Source of the DNA: an uncultured Bacteroidales bacterium
GTDB taxonomy: Bacteria; Bacteroidota; Bacteroidia; Bacteroidales; Paludibacteraceae
Reading direction: 5' to 3'
Length of the DNA: 31,668 nt
NCBI GenBank assembly: GCA_937901225.1
Contig: CALCGX010000136.1
Location: forward strand, 1 to 31,668
Shown here: positions 8,932 to 16,352 of the stretch, piece by piece
Layout: the number at the start of each line of letters is the position of its first letter
Position numbering within the stretch: the stretch's first letter is position 1
Made by a program: the position numbers and the translations under genes
The notes under the pieces: model-generated
Database searches by the model: none
Seen by the model: the letters and a program-made list of their open reading frames with translations, nothing else
What the model was told of the DNA's origin: nothing

Positions 8932-9957
8932 ATGAAAGTATTAGTAACAGGAGCTGCTGGATTTATCGGTTCGCGAGTGGCGCAGATATTAGCGCAGAGA
9001 GGAGATATAGTGGTTGGTGTTGATAACATCAATGATTATTATGATGTGCAGTTAAAGTATGCTCGACTCCGCGAGTTGCTTGGAGTGAACGTTGGACAAT
9101 TGAACGAATATTGTTCCGCAATTTATCCGAATTTAAGGTTTGTGAAGTTGTCTATTGATGAAAAGACGGCAGTGGATGGGTTGTTTGATGTACAGCAATT
9201 TGATGTGGTGCTGAACTTGGCAGCGCAAGCAGGAGTGCGGTATAGTATAACTCATCCATACGCATATATGCAGAGTAACCTCTTGGGATTCCTCAATATA
9301 CTCGAGGCTTGTCGGAACTACAATGTGCCGAAACTAGTGTTTGCTTCTTCCTCGTCTGTGTATGGGTTGAATGAGAAAGTACCTTATAATGAAGATGATA
9401 AGGTGGATACTCCAGTAAGTCTGTATGCCGCTTCAAAGAAGTCGAACGAGTTGATGGCACATTGCTATAGCAAGCTCTATGGATTCCAGACGATAGGTTT
9501 GCGGTACTTTACAGTATATGGTCCTTGGGGAAGACCTGATATGTCGCCGATGTTGTTTGCTGATGCGATGAAGAAAAATAAACCGATTAAGGTGTTTAAT
9601 AACGGCGATATGATTCGAGATTTTACGTATATCGATGATATAGCAGAAGGAACGATTCGAGCGATTGATCATACGTTGGACAGAGCGCAATGTGAGCATG
9701 GTGTGCTGTATAAGATTTACAATATCGGTTGCAGTCATCCAGTAAAGTTGATGGATTTTATCTCGGAGATGGAACAGGCGTTTGGCAAGGAGGCGAAGAA
9801 AGAGTTTCTGCCTATGCAAGCTGGGGATGTGTATCAAACGAATGCAGATTGCTCTAGGTTAGAGGATGAGATGGACTATAGACCTAAAGTAAAGTTGCAT
9901 GAAGGGATAGGAAAGTTTATGAAGTGGTATAAAAATTTTTATTCGGTAAATAGTTAA
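8932..9957 (+). CDS. NAD-dependent epimerase, UDP-glucuronate 4-epimerase-like
   Basis: A 341-residue extended short-chain dehydrogenase/reductase. The NAD-binding TGAAGFIG is at 6-13, catalytic SSSVYG around 140-145 and YxxxK at Tyr165-Lys169. NDYYDVQLKYARL and YGPWGRPDMSPMLF are characteristic of UDP-glucuronate 4-epimerases (CapI/LpsL group), which interconvert UDP-GlcA and UDP-GalA. The length is normal. The UDP-glucose dehydrogenase encoded at 27949-29187 could supply its substrate. It lies in the polysaccharide operon with gaps of 13 and 4 bases. Confidence 0.9.
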   Translation: MKVLVTGAAGFIGSRVAQILAQRGDIVVGVDNINDYYDVQLKYARLRELLGVNVGQLNEYCSAIYPNLRFVKLSIDEKTAVDGLFDVQQFDVVLNLAAQAGVRYSITHPYAYMQSNLLGFLNILEACRNYNVPKLVFASSSSVYGLNEKVPYNEDDKVDTPVSLYAASKKSNELMAHCYSKLYGFQTIGLRYFTVYGPWGRPDMSPMLFADAMKKNKPIKVFNNGDMIRDFTYIDDIAEGTIRAIDHTLDRAQCEHGVLYKIYNIGCSHPVKLMDFISEMEQAFGKEAKKEFLPMQAGDVYQTNADCSRLEDEMDYRPKVKLHEGIGKFMKWYKNFYSVNS

Positions 9958-9961
9958 TATT

Positions 9962-10921
9962 ATGAGAGTGTTATTTGTTTGTTCTGGAAGACAAGGAGGG
10001 GCAAACCCGATAATTAAGAATCAAGGCGAATCGCTACGTAGAGTAGGGGTTGAGGTAGAGTACTATGTCGTTTATGGAGGTAGCACTAAGGGATATGTAA
10101 AGAATATCAAGCCATTGCGCAAGCAAATAAAAGAGGGACATTATGATGTGGTGCATGCGCATTATGCGTTTTCGGCATATCTAGTCAATATGGCTACTAT
10201 CGGATTGTGTGTGCCTATCGTTGTATCGTTGATGGGGAGTGATATATGGATGCATAGTTGGTATCCACTTCTAGTGAGAATGGTTGCTAATAAATGGAAT
10301 GCGATAATAGTGAAGTCGGTTGAGATGAAATATCGAGTAGGTATAGCTAGGGCTAATGTAGTGCCGAACGGGGTAAATATGAATGTCTTCAATGAACAGA
10401 GCAAGTTAGATTGTCAAGAAAGATTGAAATGGAGTAATGTGAAACAACATGTACTATTTCCTGCTAATCCTGCTGAAGCTCGAAAGAATTGGCCATTAGC
10501 AGAAAATGCAGTAACACTATTAAATCAGTCTAGTAAATATGCAATTGATTTGCATCCCATGGTGGGCGTAAAGAATGAAGATACACCAATATTATACAAT
10601 GCTGCTGATGTCGTGGTATTACCGAGTTTTTATGAAGGCAGTGCCAATGCCGTGAAAGAAGCGATGGCATGTAATGCGCCAATCGTCACTACCGATATGG
10701 GGGATTGCCGCGAACGTATAGAGGGAGTGAAAGGATGCTACGTAGCGAATACTTTTGAGGTGGAGGAATTTGCGGATTTATTAGGTAAAGCATTAATGTA
10801 TGGCGACAAGAGTAATGGACGAGACCGGTTGTTATTGGATGGTCTTGCGGATTGGCAAATTGCAGAAAGACTTATCAATATCTATAAAGAATCGATGCGC
10901 AGTATGAAGCGTAATCTCTGA
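9962..10921 (+). CDS. Family 4 glycosyltransferase
   Basis: A 319-residue GT-B enzyme of the GT4 type. The N-terminal domain opens with MRVLFVCSGRQGGANP and contains VVHAHYAFSAYL. The linker has VVPNGVNMNVF, and the C-terminal donor-binding domain has VVLPSFYEGSANAVKEAMACN, including the E-x7-E motif that contacts the nucleotide sugar. It is shorter than typical GT4 enzymes (about 350-400) but both domains are present. It is the last gene of the operon; a 402-base non-coding stretch follows. Confidence 0.9.
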   Translation: MRVLFVCSGRQGGANPIIKNQGESLRRVGVEVEYYVVYGGSTKGYVKNIKPLRKQIKEGHYDVVHAHYAFSAYLVNMATIGLCVPIVVSLMGSDIWMHSWYPLLVRMVANKWNAIIVKSVEMKYRVGIARANVVPNGVNMNVFNEQSKLDCQERLKWSNVKQHVLFPANPAEARKNWPLAENAVTLLNQSSKYAIDLHPMVGVKNEDTPILYNAADVVVLPSFYEGSANAVKEAMACNAPIVTTDMGDCRERIEGVKGCYVANTFEVEEFADLLGKALMYGDKSNGRDRLLLDGLADWQIAERLINIYKESMRSMKRNL

Positions 10922-11062
10922 TACTCTAACATATTCGCAAATTAGTTGAGCACTGAATAAGAATATGCTTTAAATTTCTCATGCGAGCATATATCTTTTG
11001 ATAGTGCATTTACAATTAGGCCTTAGCAACACCCAAGTCGCTGAGCGATTGATGGCGATATA

Positions 11063-11129
11063 TGAGCGCCTGCTCGAATAACGACCTTAAGGACTTTAAC
11101 GACTTTAAGGACCTTAATGAGGGCGCTCA
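11063..11129. repeat. Four 9-bp tandem repeats enclosed by an inverted repeat
   Basis: Four copies of AAnGACyTT run head to tail at 11080-11115. They are framed by an 8-bp inverted repeat, TGAGCGCC at 11063-11070 and GGCGCTCA at 11122-11129. The unit is self-complementary across its joints (CCTTAAGG), so the block could fold or act as a variable-number repeat. A further hairpin, GCGGC-TAT-GCCGC, lies at 11143-11155. No gene is visible between 10922 and 11323. Confidence 0.7.
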
Positions 11130-11186
11130 AAGGAAGACAACAGCGGCTATGCCGCCCAACAGCAATGGCAAGCATATATTATTAAA

Positions 11187-11268
11187 TTTGTGCAGTTTAG
11201 ATGATAAAAATTTCTATTTTTGTGCAGTTTAGATAAAGAAAATTTCTATTTTTGTGCAGTTTGATTTG
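11187..11268 (+). repeat. 32-bp direct repeats upstream of the AAA/DUF4143 gene
   Basis: Copies begin at 11187, 11219 and 11251, exactly 32 bases apart. The first two are nearly identical (TTTGTGCAGTTTAGAT, a variable middle, then AAATTTCTA); the third is partial. No unique spacer separates them, so this is not a CRISPR array. The last copy runs into the -33 box of the promoter for the ATPase gene, an arrangement that suggests operator sites. Confidence 0.8.
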
Positions 11269-11296
11269 CATAAATAAAAGATTTTCAGTAACTTTG
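11265..11296 (+). promoter_or_regulatory. Promoter of the AAA/DUF4143 ATPase gene
   Basis: TTTG at 11265-11268, a 20-base spacer and TAACTTTG at 11289-11296 match the Bacteroidota promoter consensus. Transcription would start near 11303, giving a leader of about 20 bases. The -33 box lies in the third, partial copy of the 32-bp repeat. Confidence 0.75.
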
Positions 11297-11323
11297 CAGC
11301 CGATTTTTGAATTATAGTGTTTT

Positions 11324-12610
11324 ATGAAGGATTTAAAACGTATATTATCGAACCAAAAAGCGGAGTTGGAGCAGTTGGATTTGGCAACTCTTTGCACTAG
11401 AAAAGAGGAGCAAGAGATTCATCTGAATAGCAAACTTGCGCAGATTGTGATTGGTGTAAGACGAAGCGGAAAATCTACTCTTTGTCAAAAAGTTTTGCTC
11501 CAAAATAAAGTACATTTTGCCTATGTGAATTTCGATGATGAGCGTTTACGACGTGTTTCGGCAGATGATTTAGATACGATCCTACAAGAATTATATGTAA
11601 TTTATGGCGCTTTTACCCATCTTTTTTTGGACGAGGTACAGAATGTTAATAGTTGGCACTTATTTGTGAATAGGTTGCTTCGTCAAGGGATCAAACTGAT
11701 ACTTACCGGTAGTAATGCCAATCTATTGAGCGGAGAATTGAGTACTCATCTGACAGGGCGATATCATCAAATAGAACTATATCCATTCTCATTTTCAGAG
11801 TATTGTGCCATCAAGGATGTGGATGTGCAGGGAACAACTACCAAAGCATATGGTCTGCGAGATCGTGCTTTAGATGAATATATCATGACAGGTGGTTTCC
11901 CAGAGTTGATCGCTTCGCCTGAAATCAACAAACGCAATTACCTATTCTCACTACGTGAAGCGATTATCAAGAAGGATATTTGTCAAAGATACAAGATTCG
12001 CTATCAGCAAACATTATCAGACCTAGCCAATCGTTTACTGGATTGGTTTTGCCAAGAAAAATCCTTCAACGATATTGCGGAAGAGTTGGGCATCAAGTCG
12101 GTGCATACTGTCAAGAACTATATCACCTATCTGCAAAATGCTTATTTGCTCTGTCTTATTCCTAAGTTTTCGCTCAAGAGCAGTGAGCGTAATTCGGGGC
12201 GCAAATTATATGCAGTAGATAATGCTTTTATCTCGCAACATGAAAATGCTTTGCTGACAGAAAGCTTTGGTTTGCGTTTGGAGAATGTGGTAGCAGTAGA
12301 ACTGCTGCGACGTCTGCATTCGGAGTACGAACAACTTTATTATCTGCGTAAGGTACAGGATTTTGAAGTGGATTTTGTAGTGGTAGAATCCTCGCATGTG
12401 CGCGAGTTGATACAAGTAACATATGATTTTGTAGAACCAACCACCAGATTGTATAACAGAGAGATAAATGCATTGCTAAAGGGTGCTAAACTGACACATT
12501 GCGATCATTTGACATTAATCATGATGCGAGGTGAAGCACGCGATATTGTAGTAGATGGAAAAACTATCCATTGTGTACTTGCATCAGACTGGTTGTTGGA
12601 ACGAAACTAG
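11324..12610 (+). CDS. AAA-family ATPase with DUF4143 domain
   Basis: A 428-residue protein of the common AAA_14 plus DUF4143 architecture. Walker A is GVRRSGKST at 44-52, Walker B is HLFLDEVQNV near 98-107, and a sensor-like LILTGSNANLLS follows. The C-terminal half has the DUF4143 pattern: a winged-helix-like segment around SFNDIAEELGIKSVHTVKNY, then the restriction-endonuclease-like tail with EVDFVV. Family members are abundant, often horizontally acquired, and of unknown function. It is monocistronic or followed by the FemAB-like gene 53 bases later, and it is unlikely to belong to glycan synthesis. Confidence 0.9.
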   Translation: MKDLKRILSNQKAELEQLDLATLCTRKEEQEIHLNSKLAQIVIGVRRSGKSTLCQKVLLQNKVHFAYVNFDDERLRRVSADDLDTILQELYVIYGAFTHLFLDEVQNVNSWHLFVNRLLRQGIKLILTGSNANLLSGELSTHLTGRYHQIELYPFSFSEYCAIKDVDVQGTTTKAYGLRDRALDEYIMTGGFPELIASPEINKRNYLFSLREAIIKKDICQRYKIRYQQTLSDLANRLLDWFCQEKSFNDIAEELGIKSVHTVKNYITYLQNAYLLCLIPKFSLKSSERNSGRKLYAVDNAFISQHENALLTESFGLRLENVVAVELLRRLHSEYEQLYYLRKVQDFEVDFVVVESSHVRELIQVTYDFVEPTTRLYNREINALLKGAKLTHCDHLTLIMMRGEARDIVVDGKTIHCVLASDWLLERN

Positions 12611-12629
12611 TATATACATTATCCTCGCC

Positions 12630-12657
12630 TTTACACTTTACACCATATACTTTACAC
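12630..12657 (+). repeat. TTTACAC short repeats in the intergenic gap
   Basis: Three copies of TTTACAC (12630, 12637, 12651) occupy most of the gap before the FemAB-like gene. Similar low-complexity spacers occur at 20080-20112 and 26871-26892 in this window. Confidence 0.6.
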
Positions 12658-12663
12658 TAGATT

Positions 12664-14310
12664 ATGATCAAACTCCTCACATACCCTGACATAGATCCAC
12701 AGCAATGGCAAGCGCTCATCGATCGCTCTCCCTACGCCACTTGGTTCCAAACCAAGGAGGCGTATGAGTTCTGTGCGGCGAATAAGGAGGAAATGACGCC
12801 ATTTACGGTAGGTGTGGTAGCCTCTCCTAAATCCTCCCCTAAAGGGAAGGACTTTTATGAGCCTACCCCTAACCCCTTCAGTCAGCCTATCCTAAATCCT
12901 TCCCTAAAAGGAAGGACTTTAGATACTACGGAACAATCTCCCTTCCCTTCAGGGGAGGGCCGGGGAGAGGCTAACTTCGCACAAGTCTGGGGTGCGCATA
13001 CGGCGGATAGTACACAGTATGATTTGTTGAAGGAGAATGCGGTGAATAATCGCAAAAATCCCACAGAGGCAGAGTCTGTGCTATGGGATATGTTGAAGGG
13101 AAATAAGTTAGGAGCACATTTCCGTCGTCAACATATTATATTAGACTATATAGTAGATTTTATTTGTTTGGATAAGGGTTTGATAATAGAGTTGGATGGT
13201 GGATATCATAATGATCCTCGACAGAAGGAATATGATGAGGCACGTACAGCGCATTTACATCGTTTGGGCTATACAGAACTCCGTTTCAAAAACGAAGAAT
13301 TGCTCTGCAATCCCGATGCTGTTATCCAAAAGATAAAAGATACATTAAAATCCTTACCTAGTATTAACTCCCTTCCCTTTAGGGAGGGGTTAGGGGTAGG
13401 CTCTACACTCCCTTCCCTTCAGGGAAGGGCAGGGGATAGGCTAGTAGGCGTGATAGTTGGCTACATCACGCGTGAGCGCAATGCAATCAAACAGTTCTTT
13501 ACTCGCAGAGCAATTATCATAGGCGGTCCTGTAATAGATGAAGATGCTACTGCCGAAGAAGTAGCCGCCTTGCTCAACGCTGTGAAAAAACTACAGCGAA
13601 GCGATCTACAGCCCCAAGGGCGAACTACAGCAACGCGATCTACAGGGCTCAGCCCGATCTATATTGAAACCCGCAACTTCCACGACTACTCGAAATGGAA
13701 ATCCGTGTTCGAGGCCAACGGCTTCGCCTACCAGCCACACTATGATATTCATGTGTATTGCAATGCACAACACCAAATGAGTGAGCAACGTATTCGTCAA
13801 GTGAAGAAAGCTCTCAAAAATGGTGCTACTATCTGCGAGGCGCAAAGCGAGCAAGAGATACGCGATTGGTATCGGATTCTCAGCCCACTTTATCGCACTA
13901 AAGTGCGCACACCGCTCTTCTCCGAAGAGTTCTTCATGCAGTTCTACCGCGAAGGAGTAGGTAAGTACTTACTTGTGAAACACCAAGGCAAGGTTATTGG
14001 CGGAATGATGTGCCCGATATTGGATGGTAAAGCCATATACGAGTGGTATGTGTGTGGACTGGATGAGGAGTATCGCGAGCAGTATCCATCGGTGATGGCT
14101 ACCTATGCCGCCATCGAATATGCCAAGCGGAACAACTTGCCTCTCTTCGATTTTATGGGAGCAGGTAAACCCGATATCCCTTATGGCGTACGCGACTTTA
14201 AGATGGAGTTTGGCGGCCAACTCGTGGAGCACGGCCGCTTCCTCTGCGTGCGCAAACCGCTGTTGTATTGGATAGGAAAGATGGGTGTGAAGTGGTTGAA
14301 GAAAGGGTGA
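12664..14310 (+). CDS. FemAB-like aminoacyl transferase interrupted in frame by a DUF559 domain
   Basis: A 548-residue open frame. Residues 1-52 and 260-548 form a FemAB/GNAT-type protein of the kind that adds amino acids to peptidoglycan or other envelope precursors: YATWFQTKEAYEF, FTRRAIIIGGP, YIETRNFHDYSKW, GGMMCPILDGKAIYEWYVCG, and LFDFMGAGKPDIPYGVRDFK. Residues 53-259 are foreign: low-complexity Pro/Gly-rich stretches enclose a DUF559 endonuclease-like domain at about 118-230 (NPTEAESVLW, FRRQHIILDYIVDFIC, IIELDGGYH). A second insert at about 309-331 comes from another repeat. Without the large insert the length is about 340 residues, normal for the family. The frame is open throughout, so a fusion protein could be made; whether either part is active is unknown. 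Confidence 0.88.
   Translation: MIKLLTYPDIDPQQWQALIDRSPYATWFQTKEAYEFCAANKEEMTPFTVGVVASPKSSPKGKDFYEPTPNPFSQPILNPSLKGRTLDTTEQSPFPSGEGRGEANFAQVWGAHTADSTQYDLLKENAVNNRKNPTEAESVLWDMLKGNKLGAHFRRQHIILDYIVDFICLDKGLIIELDGGYHNDPRQKEYDEARTAHLHRLGYTELRFKNEELLCNPDAVIQKIKDTLKSLPSINSLPFREGLGVGSTLPSLQGRAGDRLVGVIVGYITRERNAIKQFFTRRAIIIGGPVIDEDATAEEVAALLNAVKKLQRSDLQPQGRTTATRSTGLSPIYIETRNFHDYSKWKSVFEANGFAYQPHYDIHVYCNAQHQMSEQRIRQVKKALKNGATICEAQSEQEIRDWYRILSPLYRTKVRTPLFSEEFFMQFYREGVGKYLLVKHQGKVIGGMMCPILDGKAIYEWYVCGLDEEYREQYPSVMATYAAIEYAKRNNLPLFDFMGAGKPDIPYGVRDFKMEFGGQLVEHGRFLCVRKPLLYWIGKMGVKWLKKG
12820..13441 (+). mobile_element. Repeat-bounded DUF559 insertion element inside the FemAB-like gene
   Basis: A 622-bp block holds three 34-bp palindromic repeats in + orientation (12938-12971, 13368-13401, 13408-13441; start CTCCCTTCCCTT, end AGGC) and related copies in the other orientation (12820-12855, 12885-12920, with a partial copy at 12861-12876). 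Between 12972 and 13367 lies a DUF559 domain. The ends are imperfect inverted repeats (GCCTCTCC and GGATAGGC), and TA flanks the block on both sides, possibly a target duplication. Block plus one TA is 624 bases, a multiple of three. Calling it mobile is inference: no transposase is present. Confidence 0.7.
13591..13658 (+). repeat. Two 34-bp tandem repeats in frame within the FemAB-like gene
   Basis: CTACAG recurs at 13591, 13606, 13625 and 13640, defining two 34-base units. Each unit ends with a small hairpin: GCCC-CAA-GGGC in the first and GGGC-TCA-GCCC in the second, so the pairing is kept while the strands are swapped. The encoded residues (about 310-331) interrupt a place where the FemAB fold normally has a short loop before YIETRNF. 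Confidence 0.75.
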
Positions 14311-14333
14311 AAACTTTAAAAAAATAAATAAAA

Positions 14334-14365
14334 TTTGTTGGATTGAAAAAAAAGTAGTACCTTTG
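14334..14365 (+). promoter_or_regulatory. Promoter of the ATP-grasp/PSD-like/DUF354 operon
   Basis: TTTG at 14334-14337, a 20-base spacer and TACCTTTG at 14358-14365 form a textbook Bacteroidota promoter. The start codon at 14380 lies only about 8 bases after the expected transcription start, so the leader is very short. Confidence 0.85.
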
Positions 14366-14379
14366 CAGAATAGATAAGA

Positions 14380-15537
14380 ATGATAGAACGAGTTGTAATA
14401 ATAGGTGGTCATATACAGGCTTTAGGATTAGCGAGGCAGGTGTATGAGAAAGGCATTGAAGTCATTTTGCTGCTTGATACAAAATGGGCTGTTGCGCGCT
14501 TTTCTAAGGCAATAGCGAAGTATTTTCTATATGATTCAGAGGAGCAGTTGCATCAAGTTATTATGCACTTGTGTTTACCTCATAAAGCGACATTATTATT
14601 TCCAACTAATGATGAGTCTGTAGAACATTTATCAAGTCACTATATTGAGTATGCCACTCACTTTGCAATGGGTATTCCAAATCCAGAATTAGTAAACTTG
14701 TTTAACGACAAACGGAATGCCTATCAGTTTGCAACATCACACAATATTCCATGTCCAAAATGTTGGTACCCAAATACACTGGAAGATGTGCAAAATATGG
14801 CACAAAATTTACCATATCCAGTCGTTGTAAAACCTGGCATAATGTATAGTTTTCACGCAACGTTTGGAAAAAAAGCTTATCGTTGTGACAATCCAGATGA
14901 ATTACTATCTATATGCCAGCGAATAGATGCGGTAAAGTATCCAATTGATACCATATTGATTCAGGAGTTTCTGTCTGGTGGACCGAAATACTTGTATTCG
15001 TATGGGGTGTTTGCTGTAGGTGGGGAGTCAAAGGTATCACTGATGGCCAATCGGATTCGACAGAATCCAATGGATTTTGGCAATTCTACTACCTTTGCAA
15101 AAACTTGCTTTATACCACAAATAAAAGAACAATCGAACAAACTACTTCGATTAGTTAACTATTTTGGTTTAGGTGAAGTGGAATGGATGTACGACCTTAC
15201 CAGTAATACATATAAATTCCTTGAGATTAATACACGTGCATGGAAATGGCATACTATCAGTAATCAATTAGGATTTTCGTTTATTGAAGCAATGATTGAT
15301 TATTACAATGACACTCCTACTAAGCTTACAAATCATACCCTACCAGTGGGTTGGGTGGAACGACTGACCGATTGGACGGTGATTGCAAAAGAAATGTTGC
15401 GTGGGAAAATGAACATCAACGATGTGTATAAGACATATCGCATAAAGAAAGAACATGCCGTATGGCTATGGAAAGATCCATTACCAGGTATCATGTACAT
15501 TCTAATGGCACCAATATTATACGTTAAAAGATATTAA
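14380..15537 (+). CDS. ATP-grasp ligase, carbamoyl-phosphate-synthase-like
   Basis: A 385-residue ATP-grasp enzyme. It opens with a Rossmann-like RVVIIGGHIQALGLARQ and contains LLFPTNDESVEHL, DKRNAYQFATSHNIPCPKCW, the ATP-binding YPVVVKPG and IQEFLSGGPKYLYSYGV, and the Mg-binding GLGEVEWMYD and FLEINTRAW. Enzymes of this shape ligate carboxylates to amines and recur in polysaccharide loci; the substrate is not known. It is the first gene of a three-gene operon, with its own strong promoter, upstream of a decarboxylase-like gene 13 bases away. Confidence 0.85.
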   Translation: MIERVVIIGGHIQALGLARQVYEKGIEVILLLDTKWAVARFSKAIAKYFLYDSEEQLHQVIMHLCLPHKATLLFPTNDESVEHLSSHYIEYATHFAMGIPNPELVNLFNDKRNAYQFATSHNIPCPKCWYPNTLEDVQNMAQNLPYPVVVKPGIMYSFHATFGKKAYRCDNPDELLSICQRIDAVKYPIDTILIQEFLSGGPKYLYSYGVFAVGGESKVSLMANRIRQNPMDFGNSTTFAKTCFIPQIKEQSNKLLRLVNYFGLGEVEWMYDLTSNTYKFLEINTRAWKWHTISNQLGFSFIEAMIDYYNDTPTKLTNHTLPVGWVERLTDWTVIAKEMLRGKMNINDVYKTYRIKKEHAVWLWKDPLPGIMYILMAPILYVKRY

Positions 15538-15550
15538 TTAAGTATAGGAT

Positions 15551-16348
15551 ATGAATTTATTATTAATTATTGGCGGAATAATTCTTGCCCTTGAAAGTTG
15601 TGTGATGTATGTATATTTACATCGGAAAACGCACATATCATTAAGTTATCTATACAAAGATAATCTCATAGTTATTGCAATGGTATATGCGATAGGATAC
15701 CTGTTGAGTGGTTGGCTAGCTGGATGGTCACTTTTGATTGCTATGGGATTGGTGCCTGTAGTTGGATTACTACTAACACTGATACGCTTCTTTCGATTTC
15801 CATTGCGCAAACCCGTAAAAAATAAAGATGCCATTGTATCACCTGCGGATGGTAATATTATCTATATTAAGAAAATCGAAAAAGATGATGTTCCTATGTC
15901 CACTAAAGAAGGAGTAACAGCTACATTGCATGAATTTGCAAATGTAGAATTACAATACCCATGTTGGATAATCGGTATCAATATGACTCCTTTTGATGTT
16001 CACCGCAATGCTACTCCGATAGCAGGAACTATCATCATGAATAAGCATTTCGATGGGAAATTTCTATCGTTGAAAGATCCAAATGCGATAGCACAAAATG
16101 AACGCAATACTATCGTTATTGATAATGGTACGCACCAAGTGGGTGTCGTGCAGACTGCATCCAAATTGGTGAAACGAATTGTAACCTATAAACAAGCAGG
16201 TGAGCAGGTAGATCAATGCGAGTGGTTCGGAATGATTAAATTTGGTTCGCAAGTGGATGTAATTATCCCATGTGATTATGAGATTGCAGTAAAACTGAAG
16301 CAACAAGTATATACACGTAAAACAATTTTAGCAATTTTGAAAAAATAA
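15551..16348 (+). CDS. Phosphatidylserine-decarboxylase-like proenzyme, membrane-anchored
   Basis: A 265-residue PSD-family protein. Residues 1-80 contain two or three hydrophobic segments. The catalytic part has VSPADG (96-101, Asp100), FDVH (148-151, His151) and FGSQVDVIIP with Gly232-Ser233, the site where PSD proenzymes cleave themselves to create the pyruvoyl cofactor. All elements for self-processing and decarboxylation are therefore present. An insertion of roughly 20 residues (about 108-135) separates SPADG from the WIIGINMTPFDVH segment, so this may be a specialised paralogue rather than the housekeeping enzyme. Its place between an ATP-grasp ligase and a DUF354 protein favours a role in envelope glycan or lipid decoration, which is inference. 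Confidence 0.85.
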   Translation: MNLLLIIGGIILALESCVMYVYLHRKTHISLSYLYKDNLIVIAMVYAIGYLLSGWLAGWSLLIAMGLVPVVGLLLTLIRFFRFPLRKPVKNKDAIVSPADGNIIYIKKIEKDDVPMSTKEGVTATLHEFANVELQYPCWIIGINMTPFDVHRNATPIAGTIIMNKHFDGKFLSLKDPNAIAQNERNTIVIDNGTHQVGVVQTASKLVKRIVTYKQAGEQVDQCEWFGMIKFGSQVDVIIPCDYEIAVKLKQQVYTRKTILAILKK

Positions 16349-16352
16349 AATT

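Noticed and set aside
11187..11268. Possible CRISPR array
   Set aside because: The repeats are directly adjacent with a 32-base period, with no unique spacers, only two and a part copies, and no cas genes nearby.
11197..11397. 66-codon open frame on the minus strand
   Set aside because: Its C-terminus is a translation of the 32-bp repeats and its N-terminus lies antisense to the ATPase gene.
12820..13441. Intein in the FemAB-like protein
   Set aside because: There is no Cys/Ser at the left junction, no His-Asn followed by Cys/Ser/Thr at the right junction, and no LAGLIDADG or Hint-type motifs. The insert is bounded by translated DNA repeats.
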